From contig JAKQSI010000090.1 of NCBI GenBank assembly GCA_029570205.1, positions 1 through 64,000 of the forward strand: a stretch of 64,000 bases of DNA, read 5' to 3'. The stretch comes from Candidatus Omnitrophota bacterium (GTDB taxonomy: Bacteria; Hinthialibacterota; Hinthialibacteria; Hinthialibacterales; JAKPRU01). Position numbers and translations under genes: made by a program. The notes beneath the pieces are model-generated. The model did not search any database, had not been told where the DNA came from, and worked only from the letters and a program-made list of their open reading frames with translations. Of the stretch, positions 8,275 to 17,183 are shown in pieces (the first letter of the stretch is position 1; each line of letters opens with the position of its first letter).

Positions 8275-9357
8275 TCATTTTTTTATACCGACCTTCTCCG
8301 CTATCAACCGCCTGATTTCCTCCTCCCCGCTCAAAAATCGCCATTCAATCTCAAGCGCCCAGAACTTGCGTTCAGGCTCTCCTGTCAGTAACGCTCTCAG
8401 TTTCACAGCATCCTTCGCGGTGCAGAGAATCACTTCGGCATCGCAAAATCGGATCTTCAATTCCTTGATATCTTGTTGGCTATATCGATGATGATCTCGA
8501 AAGATCGTATGGCCCAGGACTGTCGCACCCAGCCCGTTCACCGTCGCGGCAAATCCCTTCGGGTTCCCGATGGCCGAGCATAAACCGACCCGTCGTCCCG
8601 CGAGCCACTGGACCCCATGAAGACATTGGTCGGTCACATTTCGAATCGCAAAGGGGAAATGACTTGCCATGGCCCGGATTGCCTCTGGGGCAAATCTTTG
8701 AATCTCCCGGCTGAGTTTTGCCAGGGTGTCGGTATCGACCAGGTCGGCGCGTGTGAGAATCACCGCATCTGCGCGCCCCAGGCGCTCGCGCGGTTCGCGG
8801 AGGATTCCGGCGGGCAGAATTGCCCCGTTTCCCCACGGGCACGTTGCATCCACCAGCGCCAAGTCCAGGTTCCGTCGAATCGCCATGTGCTGAAATCCAT
8901 CGTCCAGGATAATGACATTGCTCCCGTGCTGCATAATTGCCGCTCTGGCTCCCAGCCGGCGGTGGGGAGCCTCGACAATCAATGCCTGCGGGATCTTTTC
9001 GCACAGAAGAAGCGCCTCTTCACCGCCCGCCCTGCCCGGCTGAACAACTCGGTGACCGGAAATCCTGTTTCCATAACCTCGCAAAATGACCGCCGGAGAC
9101 TTTCCTGCTTCGATCAGATATTTCGCCAGCCAGGAAACGCAAGGGGTTTTCCCTGTTCCTCCAACAGTAACATTCCCCACGGAAATCACCGGAACGGGCA
9201 TTTGCTCCGATGGCAGCCAACCGCCTTCGTAAGCCTTTTGACGGAACGCAGCGATTTTGTGGAATCCGATGGATGCGAGTTTCAGGAATGGAGACATGCA
9301 GAAGAATCCGGTCGATTCCCCTCTCGCGTATGCGGTCCAGGACCCGATCCAGCTCAT
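8275..9357 (-). CDS. lpxK: Tetraacyldisaccharide 4'-kinase LpxK
   Basis: This enzyme phosphorylates the 4' position of the tetraacyl-disaccharide lipid A precursor at the inner face of the inner membrane. The 360-residue form chosen here starts at the ATG whose bases overlap the waaA stop (ATGA, 9354-9357), implying translational coupling. It shows an N-terminal amphipathic/membrane segment PFLKLASIGFHKIAAFRQKA, a P-loop VTVGGTGKTP at about residues 63-72, then ILRGYGNR, ILDDGFQH and LVDATCPWGNG, all typical of LpxK. The open frame extends to 9444, but that would overlap waaA by 91 bp. Confidence 0.95.
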   Translation of the reverse strand: MSWIGSWTAYARGESTGFFCMSPFLKLASIGFHKIAAFRQKAYEGGWLPSEQMPVPVISVGNVTVGGTGKTPCVSWLAKYLIEAGKSPAVILRGYGNRISGHRVVQPGRAGGEEALLLCEKIPQALIVEAPHRRLGARAAIMQHGSNVIILDDGFQHMAIRRNLDLALVDATCPWGNGAILPAGILREPRERLGRADAVILTRADLVDTDTLAKLSREIQRFAPEAIRAMASHFPFAIRNVTDQCLHGVQWLAGRRVGLCSAIGNPKGFAATVNGLGATVLGHTIFRDHHRYSQQDIKELKIRFCDAEVILCTAKDAVKLRALLTGEPERKFWALEIEWRFLSGEEEIRRLIAEKVGIKK

Positions 9358-10631
9358 AGGTATCCCAACTCCTCCAGTCGGATAGCCGTTCTCCGGGCTG
9401 CTCCGGTGTGTTGACCGAGAACCGCAATCGCGCTTTGTCCGCACGTTCGACGCAACTCCGGATCGTCAATCCATCTTCTCAATACAGCCGGAAGTTCCGA
9501 TTCATTTTTGACCTGAACGGCATTTCCACACGCAAGCAGAATCTCCGCCATGGCTCGGAAATTCTCTATATGCGGCCCGAAAACTACCGGGATTCCGAGG
9601 CAGGCCGGTTCGAGAGGATTCTGCCCGCCGAATCCTCGAAGCGACTTTCCCACAAAAGACAGGTCGGCAGCCGCATAGACAGACGAAAGCTCGCCCATTT
9701 TATCCAGCAGAATCACCGGCTCCTTGCCGGAAGAGCGTTCGATTTCAGATCGACGAACATAACTTACTCCTTCACGATCCATCCATGCTGCCACTTCATC
9801 AAATCGTTCAGGCCGACGGGGGGCGAGAATCATCCGAACCGGCTTCTCCCGTGACACATTCTCCAGAACACGAACCAGGATTTCTTCTTCCCCGGGGTAG
9901 GTCGATCCCGCGACAATCAGAATCGTATCGTCGGAAATCTTTAACTCCTCGCGCCATTTCTTGCGAAGATCCGGCCGTTCGCCGACCTGCGTGACATCGA
10001 ATTTGAGGCTACCCAGGACCTCAATACGCTCTTTCGGCGCGCCGATCTCTGCGAATCGCTCTGCATCACGTGGAGTTTGAACGAGAAACGCACCCACCCT
10101 GTCGAAAATCGGTCTGAGAAATCGTGCAATCCGGCGGTATTTTGGGTACGATTCGTCCGATACACGCCCGTTGACCATGACAATCGGGATGCCCAGTTTG
10201 GAGAACTCGCGCGTCAATGTCGGCCAGATCTCATTCTCGATCAGAACTACCAGACTGGGATTGATCAAACCAATCGCTTTCCGAACGCACCAGCCGAAAT
10301 CCAACGGCAGATAGAATATCGCGCTCACATTCGGGATGTTTCTTGCAATCTCCTGGCCCGTATCGGTGATTGTAGATATGACGATCTTCCGGTTCGGATG
10401 TCGCTCATTCAGTTGGGCCACAAGGGACCGTGCAACCTGCGCTTCGCCGACAGAGACGGCATGAATCCAGATCGGCGAGTCGGCCCCACACTCCATAACT
10501 TCGCTTGGAAGGAAACCCAGCCGTTGCCGAAAAAGCCCTCGATACCGCCCGTGAATCATCCGCCGCCACAGGTATTTCGGCAGCTCAAACATGGCATATA
10601 AAAACAGGACCAGTGGATATAAAACGTTCAA
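9354..10631 (-). CDS. waaA: 3-deoxy-D-manno-octulosonic acid transferase (KdtA/WaaA)
   Basis: This 425-residue, GT-B-fold glycosyltransferase adds Kdo from CMP-Kdo to lipid IVA. The N-terminal membrane anchor (LYPLVLFLYAMFELPKYLW) is followed by RQRLGFLP and the family signatures IWIHAVSVGEAQVA, STITDTGQEIA, FYLPLDFGW and VLIENEIWPTL. The C-terminal half has VAGSTYPGEEE, FVGKSLRGFGGQNPLEPA and a final GARRTAIRLEELG. It is the first gene of a coupled pair with lpxK and is transcribed divergently from the acyltransferase at 10724. Length and motifs fit a complete enzyme. Confidence 0.97.
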   Translation of the reverse strand: MNVLYPLVLFLYAMFELPKYLWRRMIHGRYRGLFRQRLGFLPSEVMECGADSPIWIHAVSVGEAQVARSLVAQLNERHPNRKIVISTITDTGQEIARNIPNVSAIFYLPLDFGWCVRKAIGLINPSLVVLIENEIWPTLTREFSKLGIPIVMVNGRVSDESYPKYRRIARFLRPIFDRVGAFLVQTPRDAERFAEIGAPKERIEVLGSLKFDVTQVGERPDLRKKWREELKISDDTILIVAGSTYPGEEEILVRVLENVSREKPVRMILAPRRPERFDEVAAWMDREGVSYVRRSEIERSSGKEPVILLDKMGELSSVYAAADLSFVGKSLRGFGGQNPLEPACLGIPVVFGPHIENFRAMAEILLACGNAVQVKNESELPAVLRRWIDDPELRRTCGQSAIAVLGQHTGAARRTAIRLEELGYL

Positions 10632-10723
10632 ATCGCTACGTGCCTACCATTTCTTCGTGGATTCCCACATCATCATAAACATCTTGCCCAGTTCGAGATT
10701 CGACTCGATTTGAGCGATATGCC

Positions 10724-11647
10724 ATGATGAACCATTTGATGGAATCTGTGGAGTCTCTCCTGATCGTTTTCGGTTTGCGAATCCTATGGATGCTTCCGGA
10801 ATCGTTCGTGCGGGAATTGGCCTGTCTGGTGGGTTGGGCGCTGTCGGAAACTCTGCGTTCCCGTCGGCGGATCATCGAGCAGAATCTGCGCATTGCATTC
10901 GGCCCCGACCTCAGCCCCTCCCGGATAGCCCATATTCGACAGCAGTGCTGGATCAATATCTGTTTGACCGCCGCTGAGGTTCTCCGGTTCCCATGTCGGA
11001 GCGTGAAATACCTGCGAGGAATTCGCATGGAAGGGATGGAGCATCTGGAAAACTCTCTGTCCGGCGGACGCGGGGCTATCCTGGTTACAGCACACTTGGG
11101 GAATTGGGAATTGGTGGGAGCATGGCTTGCGCAGCGAGTTCCGTTTGGAGTGATTGCCAGACCGCTCAATCAGAAACCGCTGGCGCGTCTGTTGGACGAC
11201 CTTCGCGCGCAAATGGGAATGACCGTCTTTGCGAAGAAATCCGCGCTCAAAGGAGTGCTTTCTTTTCTTCGGCGTGGCGGCCTGGTTGCCTTTATGCTGG
11301 ACCAACATGCCGGTCGGCAGAGTGTCACGGTGCCCTTTTTCGGTCAACCGGCAAAAACGGTCACCTCTGTTGCGATGCTGGCTGTTCGCACGGGTGCGGC
11401 CGTTCATTTGGGATATACCTGGAGGACCCCCGACGGTGGAATCCATGCTCGAGTCCACCCCGCGTTTCAAACCGAGTCCACCGGCGATCTCGAACACGAT
11501 ATCCTCGAGGCAACCGCCCAATATACTCTGGCTATTGAGACAGCCATCCGCGAGCATCCGGAGGGCTGGCTCTGGATGCACCGACGATGGCGTAAACCCA
11601 AACCGGCGGGAATACAGAAAAAAGCCCCGAAATCGGGGCAAAAATAG
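10724..11647 (+). CDS. Lipid A biosynthesis acyltransferase (LpxL/HtrB family)
   Basis: A 307-residue late acyltransferase that adds a secondary acyl chain to Kdo-lipid A at the inner membrane. The catalytic HX4E motif is seen as TAHLGNWELVG (about residue 123), followed by VIARPLNQKPL, LRRGGLVAFMLDQHAG and VPFFGQPAKT, and the typical ending EGWLWMHRRW. An N-terminal membrane helix is present. Alternative ATG codons lie at 10724 and 10727 with a weak ribosome site. It is divergent from waaA-lpxK. Whether it is the LpxL, LpxM or LpxP type cannot be decided. The last codons overlap a terminator that serves the opposite strand. Confidence 0.93.
   Translation: MMNHLMESVESLLIVFGLRILWMLPESFVRELACLVGWALSETLRSRRRIIEQNLRIAFGPDLSPSRIAHIRQQCWINICLTAAEVLRFPCRSVKYLRGIRMEGMEHLENSLSGGRGAILVTAHLGNWELVGAWLAQRVPFGVIARPLNQKPLARLLDDLRAQMGMTVFAKKSALKGVLSFLRRGGLVAFMLDQHAGRQSVTVPFFGQPAKTVTSVAMLAVRTGAAVHLGYTWRTPDGGIHARVHPAFQTESTGDLEHDILEATAQYTLAIETAIREHPEGWLWMHRRWRKPKPAGIQKKAPKSGQK
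11618..11639 (-). terminator. Rho-independent terminator for fliD-fliS
   Basis: On the minus strand the stem GCCCCGA/TCGGGGC (11624-11639) is followed by six T residues (11618-11623 as A on the plus strand). It lies about 35 bp beyond the fliS stop and inside the last codons of the lpxL-like gene. No U tract is present in the plus direction. Confidence 0.75.
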
Positions 11648-11673
11648 GAGTGTAACGGAACTAAACTTGTCGA

Positions 11674-12324
11674 TTATCCGCGTAGATTCAAACGGGTTAC
11701 CGGTTCTTCAGGGGATTTCTTGGGCGTTTGGTTCGTATAGGTTTTGGGAAGAGGTTTGGCAAATTGCGCCGGGGAAATCGGGCTGTTGCGCTTTCCGCTG
11801 TCCAGCGGAGTCGGCGATTCCACGGAGGGTTGCGGTACGCTCTTGTCCGGCTGAGATCCGCCTTTCTCGACGACTGCAATCTGTACAGCGTCTTTGGATT
11901 TAACTTTATTCCGACCGGGCACGGTCCCTTCTTTGACCTCCTCCTGGAACTTGGCTACCGCTTTCGTCCAACCATCTCGAAGGTCTTCCACGATCGGAAG
12001 AACATCATCGATCAACTTGGTATCCCGGCGGATATTTGCCTGAACCAGTTGACGATAAACGAAGTCATAAATTGCATAGAGCTGGTTGGCCAAGTCTCCC
12101 CCTAGTTTGAAATCGAGCGCGACCATCAATTCAGAGAAGATCCGCTGCACTTTGATCAGCTCGTTGTGGGTCACTTCGATATCTTTTTCCTCCATTGCCT
12201 TGCGGGCAATGTGGAGTTTCTTGACCGCCGCATCGAACAGCATTACCAGCAACTGCGGCTGACTGGCCGTCTCGATACGGGTCTTCATGTATCGTTGATA
12301 TCCATTGGGTGCGGTAGCGACCAC
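11674..12324 (-). CDS. fliS: Flagellar export chaperone FliS with long C-terminal tail
   Basis: FliS binds the C-terminus of flagellin in the cytoplasm and prevents premature polymerisation. The first 130 residues match the family: NGYQRYMKTRIETASQPQLL, MLFDAAVKKLHIARKAMEEK, and LMVALDFKLGGDLANQLYAIYDFVYRQLVQAN (interrupted here only for length). At 216 residues it is longer than usual (about 130). The extra tail is rich in Lys, Pro, Ser and charged residues and looks disordered. The gene follows fliD by 35 bp on the same strand and ends just before a strong terminator. Confidence 0.92.
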   Translation of the reverse strand: MVATAPNGYQRYMKTRIETASQPQLLVMLFDAAVKKLHIARKAMEEKDIEVTHNELIKVQRIFSELMVALDFKLGGDLANQLYAIYDFVYRQLVQANIRRDTKLIDDVLPIVEDLRDGWTKAVAKFQEEVKEGTVPGRNKVKSKDAVQIAVVEKGGSQPDKSVPQPSVESPTPLDSGKRNSPISPAQFAKPLPKTYTNQTPKKSPEEPVTRLNLRG

Positions 12325-12359
12325 GAATTCTACTCCTTTGGAGAATCTCAGCCCGACTC

Positions 12360-14702
12360 CTACTTGGAAGCGGCGGTTCCGGCCTGTTCGGTCAGATAAG
12401 TCATCAATTGTTGTGACTGCGCCATCGCCGTTTCGAGAGCGGTATATTTCTTTCGCAATGTCTCTTCCATCTTTTCGGCTCGGTCCTCATAACGCTTAAT
12501 ACTATCCTGAAATTGCTCGATGGATTTGGTGATTCCTTCCGATCGCATGGTGATCAGACCGGAAGTGGAATCCGTCAGGAAAGACATCTGTTCGACAAAC
12601 TGGCTCCCGATGCCCACATCGGACGCTGAAAACAGATTCTTAATTTCATCCAGGCGATCATTCAGCGCACTGGCCAATTTCTCGCTGTCGAAACTCAGCA
12701 TCCCCTCGGCGGACAGTTCCAGTCCGAATTCGTTCGCCGTAAGCGTGCCGCCCTCATAAATCTGGGCTCCTGCGATTGTATCGCTGTAAAGATGTCCTCG
12801 AATACCCAAGTCCAGCGCGGTGGTTCCCGATCCGATATCTTCCACTTTCAAAGGACCGGCAAGTCCATCGGATGTATCAATAATGTTGATTCCGGTTCCC
12901 GAACTGTTCACCTCCGCCTTCACATTCAGCCCCGCATAATTGATGAGGTACAGCACATCCCCGATGGTTTTTGCCGTAGAAAGATCGACCTCCCCGGATG
13001 CGCCCGAGCGGTCTGTGATTCGGATCGACCCCAGTTTGACTCCGTTACCGTCGTTCATCTCACTCAAATCCATCCCCGGCAGCTTGGGAACACGAGTTCC
13101 AATGAGACTCGACAACAACGTCTCGGCCGTTCGCGCGGCGCTGTCTCCCAAAAGGACTCCCTTTTCACCCGTCGACGAGTCGAAAAAGGTCAACTGGTCG
13201 ATCTGCGCACGGGCGCTATTGTAGGCTGTCACAAAGTTCTGCACCGCCTCGCTGATTCCACTCGTGTCCTGCGTGATACTGATCGTTGCAAAATCCGTCT
13301 TGCTTTCCGAGATCAGGGCCAGGGATACGCCGTCCACCAGGTCGGTAATCAGGTTGTCGGTCCGGTTCACCAATGTTCCGTTATAGGTGAATTGCGCATT
13401 TTCGCCGGCCTGATCCACATTCTTAAACCCGTAATCCGCAACTCCCAACGTACTTAACAGATTCTGTGCATCGTTGCTGAATATCGGGTTTCCCGCGGCG
13501 CTCTTGATGTTGATCCGGCTGGCAGTCCCGACGGTCATAATCTCGGCGGTGACATCGGACCCGGCCAATCCCGCCGCGTCGTTAATGGCCGTCACAATAT
13601 CCTGAAGCGAGTCTCTGGAGAAATCGACATTGACCGTGAAACTGATACCATCTCCGCCTTCGATGTCAAATGAACCGGAAGGCGAGCTACTCAGACCCAG
13701 AAGGGTTCCAAGCGCGGCGCTTGTGCTGCTGAAATCTTCGCTCTGAATGCCGTCAACAATTCCCAATCCCTGAAGAACACTGTCCGGATCATCGAATTGT
13801 GTGGGAATGCCGGTCGTGCTGCGAATTTCAATCCGCCATTCGCTTCCATCCCGGACCGCGTCGGCAGAGATATTTGTTCCGGTCGCCGCCGCATTGATTT
13901 TGTCGATGATATCCTGCACACTATCGGTGGCGCTGATCGAATTGGCCCCATCGAGCGTAATTTCATACTGACCGCCGGCATCGCGGATTGTAAAATTGCC
14001 GGACACTCCAGCCACATCGGTCAGATTGGTGAATGTCTTGGATACCGCGCCCCGCGCGTTGGCATTCACCGTGTAATCGTAAGAAACCGGAGCAGGGTCA
14101 TCGATCAATGTCAGGCTCTTCAAAATGCCCGTGGACCCGACCTCCCGCAGTTCAATTTTGCCGACCCCGTTGGAGGCAGCGGACAGCACCATCTTGATCT
14201 GCCCCGCCGCTGTCTCTAATGTACTCGCTTTCACTCCGGCATTCGCTGAATTGATCTGGCTTGCAATGGTCTGAAGGGAGTCGCTGGAACTGACATGAAT
14301 TCGTTTCCCATTCAGAATAAACTCGCCATCCAAATTCAACGATTCGCTTGCGCTTGAAAAATAATCCGTGGAGATTTGGTCTGCCTTGGCCAGGTTGTAT
14401 ACCTGCATGGAGAATCCACCCAACTCGGCGGATCTCGAAGCCGTCACCGAGACCAGTGAGGAGTTGCTGCTGGTGGCCTGCTTACCCTGGAATAGGGACG
14501 CATTGCTGAGTGTCTCCGCTGCCGTGCGAACGCCGAGCAGACTGGCGCTTAATGTCTGGTATGCAGTCAGCCTTTCCTGGTATGTGGCAATCCGATCTTC
14601 CAGATTGCTGACCGGCGCACGGACCTGCGTGTCCAGAATCGCATTAATAATGGAGGTGGTGTCGAACCCTGAGACTAGCCCGTCAATTCCGAGTGTAGAC
14701 AT
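12360..14702 (-). CDS. fliD: Flagellar hook-associated protein 2 (filament cap) FliD
   Basis: FliD forms the cap at the filament tip and inserts flagellin subunits. The N-terminal helix-rich domain (GLVSGFDTTSIINAILDTQV) and the C-terminal domain (QFQDSIKRYEDRAEKMEETL, then KKYTALETAMAQSQQLMTYL) are typical. At 780 residues it is longer than common FliD (about 450-700). The extra length is in the central exposed part, which has repeated segments of the form SDSLQTIASQINSA, TDSVQDIIDKINAA and RDSLQDIVTAINDA. GAGG lies 8 nt before the ATG. The gene is followed by fliS and preceded by a sigma-28-like promoter. Confidence 0.95.
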   Translation of the reverse strand: MSTLGIDGLVSGFDTTSIINAILDTQVRAPVSNLEDRIATYQERLTAYQTLSASLLGVRTAAETLSNASLFQGKQATSSNSSLVSVTASRSAELGGFSMQVYNLAKADQISTDYFSSASESLNLDGEFILNGKRIHVSSSDSLQTIASQINSANAGVKASTLETAAGQIKMVLSAASNGVGKIELREVGSTGILKSLTLIDDPAPVSYDYTVNANARGAVSKTFTNLTDVAGVSGNFTIRDAGGQYEITLDGANSISATDSVQDIIDKINAAATGTNISADAVRDGSEWRIEIRSTTGIPTQFDDPDSVLQGLGIVDGIQSEDFSSTSAALGTLLGLSSSPSGSFDIEGGDGISFTVNVDFSRDSLQDIVTAINDAAGLAGSDVTAEIMTVGTASRINIKSAAGNPIFSNDAQNLLSTLGVADYGFKNVDQAGENAQFTYNGTLVNRTDNLITDLVDGVSLALISESKTDFATISITQDTSGISEAVQNFVTAYNSARAQIDQLTFFDSSTGEKGVLLGDSAARTAETLLSSLIGTRVPKLPGMDLSEMNDGNGVKLGSIRITDRSGASGEVDLSTAKTIGDVLYLINYAGLNVKAEVNSSGTGINIIDTSDGLAGPLKVEDIGSGTTALDLGIRGHLYSDTIAGAQIYEGGTLTANEFGLELSAEGMLSFDSEKLASALNDRLDEIKNLFSASDVGIGSQFVEQMSFLTDSTSGLITMRSEGITKSIEQFQDSIKRYEDRAEKMEETLRKKYTALETAMAQSQQLMTYLTEQAGTAASK

Positions 14703-14773
14703 TTCCGTTACCTCTCAATTCCTGCAGAACTCAACCAACCAGAACACATTTTCAGTACTTTCCGTCTATCGGA

Positions 14774-14801
14774 TTATCGTCATGTATACGGATTGAGTTT
14801 A
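14774..14801 (-). promoter_or_regulatory. Candidate sigma-28 (FliA) promoter of fliD
   Basis: On the minus strand TAAA (14798-14801) is separated by 16 nt from GACGATAA (14774-14781). The flagellar sigma-28 consensus is TAAA-N15-GCCGATAA, so the -10 box matches 7 of 8 bases and the spacing is one longer than ideal. It lies about 72 bp upstream of the fliD ATG, as expected for a late flagellar operon. Confidence 0.5.
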
Positions 14802-14817
14802 GCGGAACTGCGTATAT

Positions 14818-16641
14818 TTATTCTTTTTCAAGCAAGGAACGTGCTAATCGCAGGAAATCTGCGCCTCGCTGGACGTAAGTGTAGTGTTTTAAGACTCTTT
14901 CCTGGCCCTTTCGTGCGACCTTTGTTCTCTCGGAATCGTGCCGGAGATAGTAATCGACCTTTTCGGAGAGTTCTTCAGGGGTACGAAATGTCTCCAAATC
15001 TATTCCGATGGAAAATTCTTCCTCCAAACAGGGCCGGTATTCAGTCAGCAGAAATCCACCGCAGGCCAGGATGTCATAGACACGGATCGTAGGCGAGTCC
15101 AGGCATTGCACATGAAACAGGTTCAGGTTTATCAAGGAGTTACGATAAATCCATGGTGTCTCTATCCAATAATCGGGCGCCCACCCGGCGTACACTTCGG
15201 GGATCGTTCCGGGAATCCTCAAATCGGCCCATCCCGGATCACCGAAGATCATCAAGCCAAAGGGCTTAACAATCTGAAGATAGTCCAGGCGAAGATACAT
15301 TGATGCGTATTCCTCAATCAGTCCCAGCAACTGACATGAGGGCAAATCGGCGCATCCTATGGGCAGAGAGAGCAGTTCGTTGTGCAGACGGATCGGGTCC
15401 GTTCCACGCCATTCCCTGATTCGATTCTCGATGATGTTTCGGATCGGGTCAGTGGAGCGCTGTATGGCCCCGGCAAAACCCTGAAGCCGTCTCATGCCGC
15501 TGGATCCAACAAAAGAAACCGCCGGAGCTTTCCGGCAGCGCGCTGGGCGAGGCACATCCGGCGCTTCCCGAAAACTTGTCGCGGTTCGCAGATGTTCCAC
15601 TCTCTTCCCTGTCATGGATCGGAGACAGGATATATGGTGCGGATCGAAGACAATGAACAGGTCGAAGTGTTCGAAATCCGGCGACAGGAGGTCGAAACGC
15701 TGCGGATTGTCGTAAAACCATGCAATCCGCCGGACTCCCGCCAAGCCCATTTCATGCAGCTCCACCGGCTCGAACCCGCTCCGGTTGAAACTCGCCACAA
15801 TATCGGGACATTCTCCGCAGGTTTCCATCCACGAGATTTCGTTTGCGACAAACCGGGACATACTCGGGGATCGTTCCACGAACTTTACGGAGACCTCGTT
15901 CTGTTCCAGTCCCGCCTGGAATCCCCGGAGCTGGTCCTCAAACACCCTTCCACACAAAACGACAGATTCTCTTTGCTTTCTTCTTGGACTTCCTGATACC
16001 ACCTGCTTTTTCCAATTCGCCAGACGTTCCGGGGCCTCGGCCGCGATATTCTCCAACGCAGAAAGAAGATTCTTGAGACCCCGCATTCCCTCTTCATCCG
16101 CTTTTGTCCCCCAGGCAACACGAAGACCGCCGGTTAAGAGAGACGGATGCGCCTCCAAAAGGGAAATGACTTGACTATCGGCGTTTTCCCCCAAACAAAG
16201 AAAGACCGATGCGCTGGGGATCAAGACCGACCAATCCAGGCTGGTGAGAGATTCCCAGACTATCTCCCACCGGTCTTCATGGACCAGAATCTTCAGGTTG
16301 GGCCATTCCTGTGTGGCTTTTTGCAGCAGGATCATGGGCAGATATCCCAGACCGGACCGATAAACCAACACGAGGTTGCCATCCTCAACAGCCAGAGATT
16401 CGACCACGGAGCGGGCTTCGCCAACAGGATCGCTGGGGTTGTGCAGCATTCCTTGAGCGGTTCGGCAGGTCGGATCCCCTTTTAATGATGGATGAATCTG
16501 AAAAAGGGTGTCTTGTCGCGCAGCTCGTGCTTTACGTCGCACCGCCAGAAGATCTGCGGCGGTTTTCCCATAATACTGCCCCAGGAGGACCATGTTCCTT
16601 TCGGCAATTCGGGTAGCGAGATTGGCTTGCTCCTCCGGCAT
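14818..16641 (-). CDS. CgeB-like glycosyltransferase, likely flagellin glycosylation
   Basis: A protein of about 607 residues. The C-terminal half matches the CgeB/DUF3880 group: RIAWFYDNPQRFDLLSPDF, FIVFDPHH, VSFVGSSGM, then the Glyco_trans_1_2-type ending with RVYDILACGGFLLTEY and VARKGQERVLKHYTY. The N-terminal half (VLVYRSGLGYLPMILLQKA) resembles the N-terminus of the MAF-like protein at 505-2379. The frame is open to 16725, but the ATG at 16641 has GGAG at 7 nt; 16680 is another choice. Its position directly upstream of fliD-fliS suggests it glycosylates flagellin or another flagellar protein. The donor sugar is unknown. Confidence 0.85.
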   Translation of the reverse strand: MPEEQANLATRIAERNMVLLGQYYGKTAADLLAVRRKARAARQDTLFQIHPSLKGDPTCRTAQGMLHNPSDPVGEARSVVESLAVEDGNLVLVYRSGLGYLPMILLQKATQEWPNLKILVHEDRWEIVWESLTSLDWSVLIPSASVFLCLGENADSQVISLLEAHPSLLTGGLRVAWGTKADEEGMRGLKNLLSALENIAAEAPERLANWKKQVVSGSPRRKQRESVVLCGRVFEDQLRGFQAGLEQNEVSVKFVERSPSMSRFVANEISWMETCGECPDIVASFNRSGFEPVELHEMGLAGVRRIAWFYDNPQRFDLLSPDFEHFDLFIVFDPHHISCLRSMTGKRVEHLRTATSFREAPDVPRPARCRKAPAVSFVGSSGMRRLQGFAGAIQRSTDPIRNIIENRIREWRGTDPIRLHNELLSLPIGCADLPSCQLLGLIEEYASMYLRLDYLQIVKPFGLMIFGDPGWADLRIPGTIPEVYAGWAPDYWIETPWIYRNSLINLNLFHVQCLDSPTIRVYDILACGGFLLTEYRPCLEEEFSIGIDLETFRTPEELSEKVDYYLRHDSERTKVARKGQERVLKHYTYVQRGADFLRLARSLLEKE

Positions 16642-16763
16642 CGTGATCTCCGTTCGGGGGGGAGTCGGCGGCTGGGACATATCGTAAACCACGAAGGCGG
16701 TCATTCCAACTGATGTAGCCTTCATTCCCGCAAGGTTGGGGACGAGTTGATAAGTCCTGTAAT

Positions 16764-16815
16764 ATCAACCTCCTCTGTATCTCCCCCAGTCCTTGGGGGA
16801 GAAGACCTCAAGTCC
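16764..16815. repeat. Intergenic copy of the mutL-type hairpin repeat
   Basis: The order TCAACC-TCCTCTGTAT, then the stem CTCCCCCAG/CTTGGGGGAG, then ACCTCAAG is the same as in the three copies in mutL. It lies upstream of the CgeB-like gene. The short plus-strand frames here are produced by the repeat and are not treated as genes. Confidence 0.85.
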
Positions 16816-16937
16816 ATTGACGAATTTGGAGATAGTTGTTGTCGGCAACCGATCCCCCTTAAAAGGAGACGGCCGCAGCTCGGAGTCAACTGCGGCCTTG
16901 GAGGAAGAAGAAATAGCGCCTACTCTTAGCGCTACTG

Positions 16938-17183
16938 TCACGCAAATACGTCAATCAATCGTCCCAACCAGGGGATCCCCGACCTCAATGGTTTTCTACT
17001 CAGAATCGATTCATCAGTGGAACCCGTATCGCCCATTTCCGCATTCTGATTACCTGTGCCCATCATTTCATCAAACCGCTCTTTGACCATCCTTGATGTG
17101 TTGGAATAATAATTCGCCAGATTTTTCTGCAATGGATTGATGGGAACCGGCTGAAACAGTTTGTTGCTTTCAATTCCCTGCAT
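16938..17183 (-). CDS. Hypothetical 81-residue protein in the flagellar region
   Basis: The predicted protein is polar and helix-rich (LQKNLANYYSNTSRMVKERF, DEMMGTGNQNAEMGD) with a short hydrophobic end (IPWLGRLIDVF). I do not recognise a family, and no signal peptide or membrane segment is visible. AGGA lies 3-4 nt before the ATG, which is close for a ribosome site. It is on the same strand as, and upstream of, the CgeB-like gene and fliD-fliS, separated by an intergenic repeat. It could be a small flagellar component, but this is position only. Confidence 0.4.
   Translation of the reverse strand: MQGIESNKLFQPVPINPLQKNLANYYSNTSRMVKERFDEMMGTGNQNAEMGDTGSTDESILSRKPLRSGIPWLGRLIDVFA

Noticed and set aside
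16793-17086. 97-residue plus-strand ORF starting in a hairpin repeat
   Set aside because: The start and first residues come from the dispersed repeat and the rest has no recognisable sequence.
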